The notes under the pieces were generated by a model. It had not been told where the DNA came from. It worked only from the letters and a program-made list of their open reading frames with translations, and did no database searches. The translations under genes were made by a program, and so were the position numbers. 64,000 bases of DNA from Sclerodactyla briareus (lineage: Eukaryota; Echinodermata; Holothuroidea; Dendrochirotida; Sclerodactylidae). The stretch spans positions 186,001 to 250,000 of the forward strand of contig JAODTK010005043.1 of assembly GCA_026419785.1 (NCBI GenBank), in the 5' to 3' direction. This document shows, one piece after another, positions 22,400 through 36,784 of this stretch (its first letter is position 1; each line of letters starts with the position of its first letter).

Positions 22400-25300
22400 A
22401 TGTCCTGCGAATGGTGCTGATGAAATTGTAGAAAAGTACAGTCATGGCGGTAGAATGTGTGAGGCTGCTTCAGAGATGGTTAGATATAATGGAATGGAAT
22501 GAATGAATATCCCCTGAATGTGAATGTTGACGAAGGTTGCATGACTAATGGAACACGAGGGTTGGTACGAGGTGGTGAGGCAGTATGTGATGTTAATTGT
22601 ATGGATGACCAAATAGATCCACTGAACTTGAAGCTTTCTCAATACAACACAAACTGACGGTACATGGTGGTATATCTCAAAACTGGAGCAAACCAAAGTT
22701 TTCCATCGACACAGCTGCTCAGGCTTACTTATAATAGGAATTACGGTTCCCTGGAGCAGAGACCAAAACTACATCCAGCTAAAATTCTAATCGAAGGAAT
22801 TATCAGCACTCCACAAATTCCTTTTGATTGTGGCAAACTTTCCTGTGTATATGAAGGGTCGGAAAGTTGCTCCGCATTGTCCGATTGTGAACAGTCTATA
22901 CTGCACGAAATTTGGTATCCCGGTATTCGATCAGCTGGATCCGTAAGTTGTAATAAAGTGTACTTAAGATCCATGAAGTTTTACTTATGATGTTTTATAA
23001 AAAAAAATTTGAAGAATTGTAAGCTAACTGCACAGAATTAGCACGCGGCAGCATGCTTGAGTATGGAAATAAAGATACAAGAACTATTTTAATTCAGTTA
23101 TTAATTGGGTCGAAGTTCCACTAATCAGCTCTAGAACATATGCAGTAAAATAGTTTATGGTAGACGTGAGGATTGGCCTTAATTCCCCAGTGTTTTGGCT
23201 AGTGTGACCGTCTATATGACCTGGCTAATAGGGGTCAACTCAAGTTCACGTAATCGGTACCTGCGTTACTTCATCCATGACAACCTTTAATATATCAACA
23301 GCTACAACGATGTGATCAACGATAAATAGTGACCTCCCCCTCCCCCCCCCCCCCCCCCATTTATTTGACGACGAGAACACTAAGCAACTTGACATGAACT
23401 TTTAATTCCAAACTTGCCCCTCCAAAGTTCTTTCACCTCTGTCAGTATTAAAATTGCACTTTTCGTGCAGTACGTCGCTCCGACATGTTGTGAATGGAGT
23501 GGCATTAATTTATATGATTACAATGATGTCTGAAAACAGCCTCGTCGTGGTCTGATAAGAGTGAACTCTTGACAGCTACTTGAGGTTATTCGTCACATCT
23601 CCAAAATGGCATCAAAGAGCGTATCTGTACGAACCTTCGCGGGTGTTGATAAACCCGATCTCCGCAGTGGAGGGGAAACCTGTCCTAAGAAATGTCTTCT
23701 CACGTTACATGATTCGTAGAAAAGGCTCGAGCGATATCTTGAAGTGAACCCGATATTGATATTATTGCACGGCACGTACAATGGTGTTATTTTACAGGTT
23801 CCCCCAAGGTTGTGAAAATAAATCTAAGCCGCTCTGTTGATGGTCATCCAGGAAAGACGTCACGTGGATGTCTCGGTCCTTCAGTTCCGGAGAGACTTTA
23901 TCTTGTACCTGATGTTCATAACTAACCAGTCCCATCAGTAGAAACTAATAATTTCTAAACCACGAACGGTAGTAACTGATGGCCGCAGTTGGGGATAGGA
24001 AGCCGTGGGGTGACTACTGATAAAAGTGACAAAGCCACATACTACGTCAGCCTTACATTTCGTAGGGGGCGCTTCAGAAACCCAAGCCACATTTACTGAT
24101 TGCATGAACGGATTGAGGTATCCGATTGTTCTCGATTATGAATTCCCACTTAAAGTGAGAGATTCATAGTGGTGTTAGTGGTGATTCGAGATATGATAGC
24201 ACTTAGTGTGTGTACAAGCAATACCACAAGGTACAAGACCAATCTAGCCTAACTAGAAATGGCGGGTATCAGCCAAAGACCTACTTTTCATTGACGCTCC
24301 CTTGAACTTTCTGGTGCCTATACACATAGTGGATGAATCACAAAGAGACCAGCTATACATGAGCGAATTGTCGCCCAGTTCAGGTATTACAGTAGGCTAT
24401 CTATTATTCCTCATACGAGGGCGCGAAGTTGTGTTTTTTTTCTTACCTGAGACTGGCATTGGTAGCCAGTTTGGCAGGTTGGTCCACTAACTGATGACGC
24501 CTATTTAACCGAACAATCTTTCCAACATACATACGGAACAGCTGAATGGACGCTTAACGACCCAATCCAATTTTTGTTTCTCGGAATGCTAGTTATACAC
24601 CACCCTGTAACGCTGCGATGATTTCGATACAAGCCACGAATAACGGGCAGTCAACGTTAACATTACCTATATATTTAACCATGTAGCAGTAGCACCTTGA
24701 ATTACAGCATAAACTACACTAACTTAGGATGCCTGGTTGATCATATCATAGGTCAGCCTAGCAGTGATACCACCGTCCATAAACAACAGTACAGTAGCAA
24801 GAATACATAACATATATTGTCATATAGACTATCTACATGGGAGTATTAATAGTTTGTACTTGGATAATGAAACCAAGATGAGCATTTATATATATACAAA
24901 TAACAATCAAGAAATTAATGGCGAAATGGAAAAAAAATTGTTGAGGAACAATACATCGTGAATGTTATTCTTCCTTTCCGCCTAGTATGAATTTCCGTAC
25001 GCCGCTGGCAATATAATGAGTAATGCTTTAAGAGAGGCCTCACGCGAGCGGTCGGTTCGATCAGTTGGGCTGAATTGTTGTCAGATTCCATTGCTCTCTG
25101 CCCACCGTCCCTGGCTTGTCGCCGAATAAGCGAACCATGACAAATTATCATCTATCACCAAAACATGTTGGTGTATTCAGTTAATTGGTACTACATCGAT
25201 TCGCCGTGAACAATTGGAATCGTTCGCCAAGCTTCGAGAACGAGGCTTAATGTTGAAAACAAATTAAATTCTGCTTACTATGTCATCCGATGTTCGAGAA

Positions 25301-28300
25301 GAACCAATAGCTTCCGGATGCTGTCATTCAATTTCTTATACTAGCGTTAGACTAGCCTACTGGATGTAAGTTTCAGTTATCATTTGTTGGAATTTCACCA
25401 CTTCGTGAACTAGTGAAGCAATCAAAACGGACCATCTCTGGTCATGGATTTCAATTTATGTGAGAAACAGCGCAAGTTATGCCCAGTGAAGTACTTTGGC
25501 TATCAGATGTGTTCAGGGGGCGATCATACTACACGATCATTCCTGTACGAACAAAACTGTCAAAGAGTGTCGTATACATAGCAAATTTTATCCAATACCG
25601 GTTCGTTGATAGCTTTTTATAGATGTAATGAAGTATATGATCGTGTTTCTATATAGTTGTTGTGAAAATGAGTATAACTCATTTTTTAATTGATCAAGTA
25701 GTACTACTCGGCATATGGTTCATCATACCGGAAGTTGTTGCTAGCAATATAAATATTTTTTAAAATGCCTTTTGAACGGGAGTGCAGGACCAATGTCGGA
25801 ATCCAAGAATGGGCATTGTCCGAGTGGTTGGGAACACGAGTTGAAGGTGTTATACGCAATGCATAATTAAGCATTACTCCGAACGAGTATCGGCAATTAA
25901 CGGCAGAACAACAGTTTCCCACGGTTGTACCCCCCGGTGAACCAATCATCGGAAGTTGACACAGTAATTATGATTTTATCATTGTGGAACTTGGATTTAT
26001 CGGAAAACTATATTATCTGCTTCCCTATGGAATTGTTCGTGGATCGTATTCTTCCTGGAGAAAACATAGTAGAAACGCCGTGTATAGAGCTGTAGGCTCA
26101 TGCGAATAATAGTACTAAGGAACGTCAATATATAACCTAATATAGAAAAAAATAGAATTGCAAAGCTGGAAAACCCAATCAGATATAGCCTATGGTTGTT
26201 ACTCCAAAACCTGCATTTAGGAACTGTTTTACATACCTTTAATCCGGCTGCGCAGTATTCCAATTGGTATGTAACTATCAAATAGGTAGATGTCTAACAA
26301 CCCGGACGCAGTATGCGTGCTGACCCAGTTAACCTCGTTCTAGTTCGTAGTCAGCAGCAGTCAATATCATCCTCTAAATCCATTCCCGAAAGGCAGACAT
26401 CAGTAACTGCAGAGTAGCGACATTCATTTGTTCATATATCACCAGTTACTCGCCGGTAGGTCTCAGTCAATTTGATGCATATCGAAAAAAAGACGCTAGG
26501 TTTGTCGATGTTCAGGACAAATTAGAATATATTAATATAACATCGGGTTTCGTGTGTAGAAACTGGAAAAAATCTTTACACGCCTATATGATGGACCATT
26601 CGCAGGAACGTCGCTAGTTGAAACATATATGAGTTAACGGATTTTTTAGATTTTGACCTCACCCAAAACAAAAGGACGCATCCCTTAATCTGAAACAACG
26701 TCAAAATAGGTGGGTAGGATCACCCTTGCCTTTGTTGTACATAAATGAAAATCGCATCGGTTTGTTGCCAAATAGCAATCGTTTAGCTGAAGTAAATCTC
26801 GATCGATCGTGTTCTCTTGAAAGTGAAGTTGAGAATAACACCCTGAACTGTACCATGCCAGAACCATCTTGGCAATAGCGATGACATGATTTGCGTATAA
26901 TTGGAACGGATAGAATCATTTGACATCAGTAAATAGTAATTCACAGAGGATTTTTCTATTCCACAATCGCGAAACATGACCGTTCTGGAATACAGGGTTC
27001 GTTCTGTAGTCAGAATATTCAGCAAGAGACTTGATTAGATTAATTGCAAGTACTTAAGCTAGGGAAATAATCTGGGTAAATTAATTATTACGCTGCGTCT
27101 GAGTATGCCCGATTTATTTATTTTTTGTTATAGGCCACCTGCAGATTCAGACGGGAACAGAGCTCTACATCAGGCATAAAATGCCCGTAAAAGTAAACTA
27201 CTGCACGGCTCTTGCCTAATATCAATATCGGATTCAATATGAATATCCTTCGTTCCCCCACAAATATTCGCCACAGCGCTAATTCATCTCTCCCAACAAC
27301 GGAAAACATTTTATTGAAGGGGCTCAACAACGGTCAACCGAGCTTTCAACACTGGTGAAGGTTCGTCGACATGGTTGCTCCTAAGCACACGTGTACGTCG
27401 GTACTGTTCCAATTTAGGGGCGGAAAAATGCCGGATCTCGAAAGTTGCTCGGATTCGTATTGCTGTCAAATTGCTACGTTGATAAATCAAGTTGGTATTG
27501 TGCGCTCGATAGGGAAGTTGGGAATTGTCAGTTTTGTCTATTATTCGCCCGATTTTTCACCATTTCGAATTCATTTAGGGACAGTCTGCCACGCTTCCCC
27601 TGACTGTAGTCCCTGAAGTCCAATGATTAATCCCGTTGTTACCCTTGTCTATACAGCAGTATAGTGTGTCTATTTGCTGTTCCAACTTGGTGGATAACGG
27701 ACCATCGAGCTCTGGATACACAGTGGATTCGAAAATGGCTGCATTGCCCGAGGGGTAATGAATCAAAATTACACGGAATTGATAAATATGTTTGTTAGGG
27801 TTATGTGACAATGCTTTGGCCGTTTGTACGAAATAGCTGATGCACAGGCTCAGAAGGTATTTTCTAATTGACTAGTGGTATTGTATTGTAGTCTTATATC
27901 CTTTGGGAGGGTTAGGGATTAGAATCAGGGATTGGGGTTGGTGTAGCCAACCACATAAATTCATCCGAGAGATCGCGCATCGACCCGTACGGAATAGCCA
28001 TCAACACATTTGGCCAAAATTTCTGTGTACACTAATGATTTGCACTTCCCTCAACTCCCTTTTTACTTCTCCTCGGAGATGATAGTTAAAAGCTTCTGAA
28101 TTGTATAAAATAGTAAGTAAATACTGTTGCGTTCGGAAATGTTACTGCCAAATATACCCCATGAGTATCAATCGACAAAAAATACCCGTTGTGCATCAAT
28201 GCGAATCAGTATTGTTTCAACAAAGCAATAAACAAAATAAACTTTTTATTACTCGATTGCGATTGAAAGATTCGCATTTTCATCGTTATCCTGTTCGGTA

Positions 28301-28435
28301 TCAACTTCGATTCGCTTTGAGGAAAGTAACAGTCGTGAATTATTAAGTAATGGAACATATCTGCCTGAGGGAATCAGTCAATAATAAGCTTCCTTCCTGC
28401 TTGTAGTCAGTAGTGTCTTGAGATCACTTATTATT
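22400..28435. other. Long stretch without recognisable genes
   Basis: Six kilobases of AT-rich sequence with many short frames, none showing a conserved domain, signal peptide plus domain, or RT motif. A C-tract lies at 23336-23359. No tRNA with paired acceptor stem was found. Confidence 0.4.
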
Positions 28436-28439
28436 ATTT

Positions 28440-28760
28440 ATATAGTCCTTTGAAGTTTGTATATTGTGAAGCATGTGTATTGCGCAAGATGGAAAGGCAA
28501 CCCATCATGCAATAGTAATTGATGTCATACTTGCACAGCCTGCAAACATTCCTCGTTTTCTATTGGAATTCAAACATTAATTTCACATCGAAAAGCATTC
28601 AGTCTACAGGAGAGGATTGCTGTAGTGGGTTAGTAGAGGTGTTGATGGTTACTTCGGTGAGAGAAAGAAAACAGAACTTCTTCTAAATGTTTGAACTTTA
28701 TTTCAACAAAATGAAAATGTGACGTCATGCGTTCTTTCGCAATTGAGGATTCTCCCCACT
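28440..28760 (+). repeat. Unnamed dispersed repeat Z, copy 1
   Basis: Aligns with 62690-63040 on the same strand. Shared blocks in order are CATCATGCAATA, ATACTTGCACA.CC.GCAAACATTC, TTTTCTATTG.AATTCAAAC, GTGTTGATGGTT.CTTC, GA..ACAGAACT, and TGACGTCATtCGTT-like. No coding motif or tRNA box was recognised. Confidence 0.7.
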
Positions 28761-28764
28761 TAAT

Positions 28765-30005
28765 GCCCCACAATGGTCCACAATATCACCTCTGTTGTAT
28801 CCAAGCTTGCAGTTGTCCTCTAAATCTAAGAAGACATTGACGAAGCAATCACCATCCATCTATTTGCTATTATTTAGTCCGTTTGCTTATCCTTGTCTAA
28901 TCTATTGAGCCTTCCAATGAAAACAAATACCGCAGTGCTCCGATAATTTCCCTGGTTAAAGACCGATTTATGTTTTTTGAGGTGATATATTGGGGCGATT
29001 GTTCCCTTTAAGTCATATCTGCTGCAGATGAGTTCATTGTCTAACCCAGAATTAAAATGCTCCGAGTAGAGTCTGCCTTCTCTCGGCTCTCGTTCGCTGC
29101 TTTCTACTGCCGGAATTGTAGTTTTAGTCGGTCGCCCGTCTGGTTAGGGCCGCTACTTGTTAGGCGCCGTTATGTTTATTCTATTTTGCCGTTTTATACT
29201 AAATTAAGTTGTGAATAAAAGTTTATTCGACAAGTACCCACTCTCAATAACTCGAATATTGTTTAGATGGTAGTCATGGGTTGTAGGATTGAGTTGGATT
29301 ACTCTAATAATGAATAAAACGTATATAAACGTGCCCCAAATATAGTGACAAGTCAGATCAGTTGAACTCACCGTAGGTCCCCTTCCATCGGTCCTGGTCC
29401 GGTGCAGGGATCTTTTCCACGATACGAGAAAGGGCTTGGGCTGCCCTCTAATATATTTAACTTAGATCAATAAACTCGGACAGCAACGCTGGTATTTTTC
29501 TATCACTATTTCCGTTACTACGATATTTACTGGAGTCTTGTTCTATCAGGAGCTCCCATGAAGTTAGTTCTCTCTGTGGACTTTGGTCGACACATTCGCC
29601 ATGCATGATTATTGACGTTCCTCTCTGTTGCCTACCTGTATTGACTGTTTTATCTGTTCACGATCACATTTGTAAAGGGAGGTACGCTTCATTCGAATAT
29701 AATCGATTGATAACATAATTCTAATTGCCTGGAAAGTAGCTCTAATTCCCACTTCACAGAGATTGAATCGTTAAAACAAGGGTGGGGAGGAGTTATCGAT
29801 CAGACGGTTGTGTAGAAAGACGTGAATAATTTAAATACACTTATGATAGTTATGATATTTCGTTTTCAGTAGCTCATTCCCTGTCGCTTCTTTCTTGAAC
29901 GAGATCACGTACATACAGCTGCGAAGCAATGATCTGCGTATCCCTTATAGCTAATGAATTATGAAGAGAGTCTATCTGTTCCACCCTCAACATTTCATTA
30001 GTTAG
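28765..30005. other. No gene recognised
   Basis: Mixed-composition sequence. A C/G-rich part near 29080-29160 followed by AATAAA-like signals near 29212 and 29470 could be a degraded LTR or 3' end, but no matching second copy was found. Confidence 0.35.
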
Positions 30006-30009
30006 TCAT

Positions 30010-30362
30010 CATGTTGTGCACACAAGTATTCTGGTCCGTAGCGACCTAGAGCGGAAGAATGGTAGAGTAGTATCAGTGACCCTTTACAACCAAAAATATT
30101 CCGGGTTCGAAATCCAGCGGTCACCGAACGATTTTTTTCAAGGTGGCTGCCCTAAGTGCTATGGGCGAGGTCCCTCGGCCCTTCACCTCATGGTTCCGCT
30201 GTGATGCAGTGGATTCTCTGGGGTACTTGGGTTTGGTACGGGATATTTGCAATGAAAGTTGTCCGGGTCCCGGTTTCACTGATGGTCCTCTCGGATGGGG
30301 ACGTAGAATGGTGGTCCCAGGTGCAAGATGGATTGGTTTAAACCCCTGCCTTGATATTAACT
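30010..30362 (+). mobile_element. tRNA-derived SINE, second type
   Basis: A box A-like TAGCGACCTAGAGCGG (30039-30054) lies about 48 nt before a nearly perfect box B GGGTTCGAAATCC (30103-30115), followed by a body and GGATGGGGACGTAGAATGG (about 30294-30312). This last block resembles the GGAC-GT-AAA-GG-GGTCC 3' module of many invertebrate SINEs. The acceptor stem does not pair, which rules out a functional tRNA. The four overlapping frames here are chance. No tail repeat or target duplication was identified. Confidence 0.65.
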
Positions 30363-30419
30363 GAGCACTAGTCGAGGAGAGAAGGCGAGTTATCACCGGT
30401 GCTCATCTACGATCAATAC

Positions 30420-31090
30420 GGCCAGGGTTCCTAGATGAGAGTTGGCTTCCTGAATCCGTAAAAGTCAAATCAAAGAAATTTTATTCTTTAGCATGGTAAA
30501 GCAAACATTTTATCGATGTATCGTTGTACATTCTCTACCCGTCTTCATGTTCTGACAACTCATTGTAACGAATAACAATCGATTATCAGATTTCTTAGGT
30601 GAATCGGTTTCACTGAAAGCGATAAGTGTTAGAATGAAGACATGCGCTGTTTCCTACTTAGTATAGGTGGTGGAAGATTTAACAGTTGGAGTTCATCTTA
30701 GCTTCTACCTGAAAATGTGTTATGAAACAAATAGCATAATCAAAACAATGAGTACACCAGTCTTATTCAAACAGAGGAAGTTGTTGGTTGTTCCCATATT
30801 CACTTTAACTGATGTGTGACAAGAACAGTAAGACGGCTAGCTGTTTGATGTTTGAGAGATCAGACGGCCTAGGCAATCGATACCATTCGCTGGTAGCGAT
30901 CAAAAGAGCCGTGATTTCCAGAGCCAATCACGATAACATTGACAATCGGAGGATCAAGTGGAATCCAACGATGAGGACAATGCACCGTGTAACTCTGGAT
31001 CAGCCATTACCTAAATACCTCCCGCACAACAGCCTCTGAAAGAACCTATCCTGTATTTTTTTAGTCAGAGACTGTGATTCATTCATCTGT
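30420..31090. other. No gene recognised
   Basis: AT-rich spacer between the SINE and repeat Y. A 75-codon frame (30812-31039) has no recognisable motif. Confidence 0.4.
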
Positions 31091-31094
31091 TCAT

Positions 31095-31560
31095 AGGATC
31101 GCTCATACATACTGAAGAGACGGCGAGTAGAATGGATTGCTACAACCCTCGATGAGCACGATTGTAGTCCGCCTTTCTAAAAAATTATATCAATATACCT
31201 GTTATCAGCATATGATAACACTGCTTTTGATTTTGACACGAAACACGGCTTCGTCAAGAATTCCTCGAGTGTTCAACCTGTACGACTTTCAATATATGCT
31301 TGGGTTATCATAGCTGTAGGGCTGTTGGGTCAGTTCAAAGAGTAACCCCATTCTGGATGTGATATCGGTCACTGATTCGGAACAGGACGTTCGATCGAGT
31401 GTATAAAAATACTGATATTAGTGGTCTTATATTGGTGATTTGCCTCAGGAGAGAAGGCGGGGAAGGTAAAATAATAATCGAAGTTCACACTCACCAATTT
31501 GTTTACAATCGGTTCGAGTAAGATCTGCTAGACGATGTGATAGTGAACTGTTTGTTCAAC
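31095..31560 (-). repeat. Unnamed dispersed repeat Y, copy 2
   Basis: The reverse complement matches 18835-19655 in two ordered blocks (about 31243-31440 and 31105-31185). A weaker match around CAGTTCACTATCAC...CAGATCT.AC lies near 31510-31550. The copy is shorter than copy 1. Confidence 0.7.
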
Positions 31561-31599
31561 CATTACATTTGTTTTAATCAAGTTTGGACTCTCTGTGAG

Positions 31600-34500
31600 A
31601 TAAATCTTTTTCAGTGTTGTAAGAAACTCCCCCCCCCCATCAAAGTTGGGTGGATATAACAAAGGTCGAGTTCTTGGATTATCTCAGAGTTGTTAGACGA
31701 ACAGTTATCGACATTTAAACGTAGTAAAATCACGGAGACTATGAACAATACATTAGGCCTAAGAATTAATGAGGCTAGTTATGTGGAAGAAGTGCAACAG
31801 TTCCCGTAATGTATTATTCCAATAATACGGAGATTGTAATAGTCTTTGGGACAATTTTAATTCACTTATGACGAGATAAAGAGCACACCATATTTACTCG
31901 GTAGGTTGACGATGAATGGTGTTGTTTTATGCTTTGATTTTCTTTCACAACACTTGCTGAATCTTTGTTGCTAAGCCACCACCAACCATTTTCCTGTCGA
32001 TTTAGAGATTCGGAATATCTATGTCAGTATTTACGGTTCTAAGAGTGCCAGCGAGGTAATTAATTGACTGGGAGCCTGCCCGATCCTTCAAAGATGGCGC
32101 CCTTTTTATTGCCCAATCACTCACTACTATCGGTCCTATTCAATACCATTCATGGGGATTGTGATTTTAGAGAATAATAAACCCCGAGAAAATCCCGAGG
32201 CGCTTTTCTGTGTCTGTAAAAATGATGTTGAATTATTCACGTGTATAAGACATAGATATGTAACCAGGAGGAAAGGTTGATAATCGCATTATTTGGGGAG
32301 CTATTTCATAGGCAATAATTCGACAAGGTTGGTGGGAGGTATCGTGATTAATACACGGTTCGCTGGGAAAACGAGTCAATCGAATAACGCTATCGTAGAA
32401 AGTTCACGATGCCCCTGAACTACTAGTAGAATAATTAATATGAAAATTCGAGAAGATCAGAAGCAGAATAACCTCCTACATAAGAAGCTTCCTACATAGG
32501 ATGTTGCTACAGTACCTGAGAAGTGGTCGTTGAGGTTGTATGACACATCTCCCGAGGAAGTTCTGGAAAAATGAAGAGGTCTGCTATCACCCTAACATTT
32601 TCATTATGTCAGGAATATCAAGTTCTGTAATCTAAAACAACCAAAACGTGAGATCAATTAGATAACTGATAACATTCAAATCGCATGACGTCACTGTGGA
32701 CATACTTCCATACGTGCAAATCACAGTGAAAGACGACGTTGTTATATAATATTATACATTTGACAACCTTCGACGGGAAAAAGTAAAAAGTTTATCCTTG
32801 CAATGAATTGAAGTAACAATGAGTTATGTCGACTTCAAGTTTTTCCGTGTTGTTACCGCGATTCACAGTCAGTCCATTTGAAGACACGTTTCAGTTGATA
32901 TAAAATATAAAAAACAGACAATCAGCAGATCGTGTCGTTGCTAAGATAGATCTACATTCGATTGGAATGAAATTCTGCACACGTGTCTCTTCAGGACATA
33001 GGTTGTTCAATTTCTAACAACGGTTGCATGACATTTTCGAGTTTTTGTTTCTGTTTCTCTCCATTGTTATCACTTTGTTTGGTCAAGTATGTGTCCTCAT
33101 TTGCACACAAAAGGATGCATGGCTTATATATCTATTGTGACTTGTGTTCCTAGGATTCCGTTATAAGAATCTGGCTTTTTTCTTGAATTGAGACCGGCCG
33201 ATGACCCTGTCATTTCGGATTAGTAACATCGACGGATCTCTTCAGTGAGAATGTTTTTAATCCTCATATCACAGTACCAATTCATAAAAGGAAAAATTGA
33301 ACAGTCAACACAAAGTATATATCGATAATGAAAATGAATAGAAGAATGTTAACGACGGAACATTTAAATTCTATTGTACGATTCATTAGAATGTGTCGAA
33401 AGCCTCCCGAGATGTCGGTCGGGACCGAAATGGACAATTTCAGTTCAAATCGAATAATATTCTTTTTAGCCAAACTCAACTTTACCTCATTTCTGCATAT
33501 TTGTTTTGCTGCTCCCTTCACAAAAGTAAACGATGGATCAGGAGATGTCTCAAAAGTTACTTATACGCTATCCCGAGAATCGGATTAGAACATGCTGAGG
33601 AGTGTCCAGGATGCCCATTTCACCTATAAAGGCCTCTATGAATGTACCTCCCTCACACAAAGTTTTTTTTTCTTTTGTCAGTTAGTAAACCACTATAACA
33701 GTCCAACGGGAAATATGGCGTTGACGCCCGGAAAATCAGTCAGCCACAATTGACCATACACGACCCTAGTATAATTACAGGGATGAACAGCAAAACGCCA
33801 AGGAAGTGGTAGAGAAACGATAGTTGCATCACCCGGTTTACTGCCTCAGCGCGGCTGACGATACTCAATCCAAGCAACAACAGAAAGAACCAGATGCGAT
33901 TACACCACATCGCATTACTTCCGCGAAACTTATGCCCCCCATGTCAGTAAAATCTGCGAGGAGAGGATGCCCAAAACACGGAGTGAATGGGACAATGCCA
34001 ACAATGAAAAAAAACATGAGGGTTGTCCGACAGGACCGAACAGTAAATACGGGGCAGGCAGGCAGGTATAAACGTTCGTACACCAGCCCACTAGCTTGTC
34101 CATCTGATAAGTAAAGGTACACGATGAAACAAAGAGAATAGATACCGCAAAGCACACACAGCCAAAAATACATGCAGAAGGATGTTGATATAAACATCAT
34201 GGTGAAAACGATTAGTACACGCTACACACACACGAAGGGGACGTCAACACAAAAGCACGCGGAGGAGGGAGGAAATGATTATTTTGATAACTGTCGTTCA
34301 ACGATAGGCGTTCATCTTCGGAAATCACGCTGGGGGTAATAGTATACTCCTCCATGGTTTTTGTGGTCAGAGAGGAATCTTCCATGTGTAATGAAATATA
34401 GGCCAGGAGGGTGATCGGTCACCCGTTACAGTGCCACGCAGTCGACAAGATCTTCGAAAAATCTGCTCGTCTCCACCCACTTGGTAGTAAAGTAAATGTC

Positions 34501-36760
34501 GCAATTGCAAAAAAAAGGTTATTATTTTGAAGATACAATAGGGGAAGTCTCCGACGGATCAAAAAATTCCCACGTACATTGTGGAGGCTTATTGGAGCGG
34601 AGCTCGAGAGACCTCAAGGAACTCATCCATTCCAGGCATCGAGGCCCAAGAGAGTGAATGCCATTCAATGCGAGGTTTATGTATTCCAGTCTACCATTGT
34701 GTTGAAAGGCTCCGTCAGGTATACTAATTATCTCGTTCCCCTTAAATTCAAATTATGTAGCTTGGGTAGAGGCCTGGAAAAGCAGTCGGTAGTGGGGGTT
34801 GTTCCTCCCAGATGCAGGGTTCGAGGAAGTTGTTGCCAGAATCCAAATACGAACGGATCGATATATGAAATATTATTGCGCCAGGAATAAACGTTCGAAA
34901 CTTGCCCCGGCGACCCCACGCAGTGGGTGAGTCCAGCAAGGCAAGTGAATTGAATGAGCATATAGAAGCTACAGGCAGGCGAGGAAAGGAAAAACGTCTT
35001 CGATGACCAATTTACCAATTTGTGCTATATAAGATAAAACACGGAAAGGTTAGCTACAGTTGATTTTCATCTAATCCACTGAAAGATCCTAGTCTGTTGT
35101 GAGAAAGGTGTTTTGCAAAAATTTAAACGAGATAACCCTAAGCTGTAGAGCTGCCACCTTCAATTCCAGTGAGTTTGTCGTTATATTGAGACTGCATAAA
35201 CATTCAAAACAACCTTATATATGGAACGAATGAGTATAAAGTATGTTAGCCTATTTGAGGAGATATCTAAGTAGTTCAAACGTGGTAAAATGTCCAGCAT
35301 TATTACGAGGAACAAAGGAAAACAAAGTTCTTGGATGTGGAGTTGCCGCTCACCATTGCTACTGTTCAGGGAGCTGTGATCGGACAAAACACAGATTACC
35401 GTACCATGAACAATATTAAAACGGACAGAGAGTGGTAAATCCGGTTAAGGTTATGTTACAGCTTTGAAGGTCATATATATCTGTGCGGGTTACGATTCAA
35501 AGTTCTGATTCCGCTTGATTGACACGTTAGGGAATGTCGACGAAGTTGAACCTATTCCGTCAATAAACAGTTGAGAAGAGGTTTCAAACACCATCCTCCG
35601 CGGAAGACACGGACCGTCAAATGGGCAAGAACGCAAGACAAGAACTACAACAACGACGTTGCGAAATAATGAAATAGGCCGTGTATGGCAGCCAATTGTT
35701 CCTACGTGGTATCCAGCGTCTGGCATCTAAGCGGACTGGGCAATATGCTCTCTCGCATGAGGCATTACTCACTTCCAAGTTTAAATGGAACGGATTAGAT
35801 ATATGATATCCGGCTACTTCAATATCAATCAATCGCGAATTCGTATTAGTTGCGAGAAGCATTGGCTATATATATGGATTCCCCCACATACTGATGGCTG
35901 GAATGGTTAGACTGTTCATATTCATTCCTTGGGAGAGATGAAACTTCTTTCAATAGATGTTGATCTACATTTATTTTCTTTCTACATTGATAGTATCAGG
36001 GGGGGGCGCTATTGTGGAGTAGTATAATATTAGTGAGATATAGATCAAAAGCTGTTGATGAAAAGTAAACTAAAATATAACATATAGAGTAGGATGAAAG
36101 TTGCGAGCATTCCTGACGGGTATGAAGTGTATATAGGTCTTAATCTGTTGCATGAATTAAACTAATTTTGTATTATATCTTCTTTTAAAAAACAACCAGG
36201 CAATTATAAATTGATGCAAGTACGTTCTAAACGATCCGAAATAGAGGAGCGAAATTTCATATTCGACAACCTGCTGCCTGACTAAAATCCTGCGAATAGC
36301 GAGATTGTATAAGCACAAAACGGTTCTCATCCAACTCATCAATGATGACTGATCAAATTGTTAGCAAAAAATAATAAGAAACTAATGGCCAAAATACTAT
36401 TGGCCAATCACAGGAAAACGGAACTACACCATACCACAGGGCGCGCATCAATGCCGAGGGTCTTCAGCGTGGATATTCGGGCGTGGAGTAGTAATATCGA
36501 ATACGTTCCGTTCCGGGAATACGTCCCACGGAAACACCATGCAATGTCGGTGTTGAGTTGTGCGGTGCGGTGGGTTGGGGGAAATGGTCCATACTCTTCT
36601 CCTTGGTACTGGTCGGACTCGCCTTTCACAATGTACACCACATAACATTCCAGTATACGACGGCAGGGTATTGCAATTTAGATAATCCAGAATGGGTTTA
36701 AACTAACGGGTAGAAATGCCCTGTGCTCAGCGCCAAACCCTCTAGGGCGCGCCACGATAG
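31600..36760. other. Long stretch without recognisable genes
   Basis: AT-rich sequence. A hydrophobic 111-codon minus-strand frame at 33865-34200 and shifted frames around it contain membrane-like stretches (VLCGIYSLCFIVYLYL, TTLMFFFIVGIVPF), but no family motif was recognised. A C-tract lies at 31630-31638 and a G-tract at 36000-36006. Confidence 0.4.
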
Positions 36761-36784
36761 TGTCGACGTATCACCTAATAGTCC

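Noticed and set aside
25815-25865. tRNA-like tgtccgagtggttg motif
   Set aside because: It resembles box A but no box B lies at a proper distance.
29040-29500. Possible LTR retrotransposon end
   Set aside because: No second LTR, primer-binding site or gag/pol segment was found.
30030-30125. Functional tRNA gene
   Set aside because: Box B is good but the acceptor arms do not pair, and a SINE body follows.
33865-34200. Hydrophobic minus-strand frame as a second GPCR
   Set aside because: Membrane-like stretches are present, but no GN, SLxxD, xRY or NPxxY motif could be aligned in any frame.
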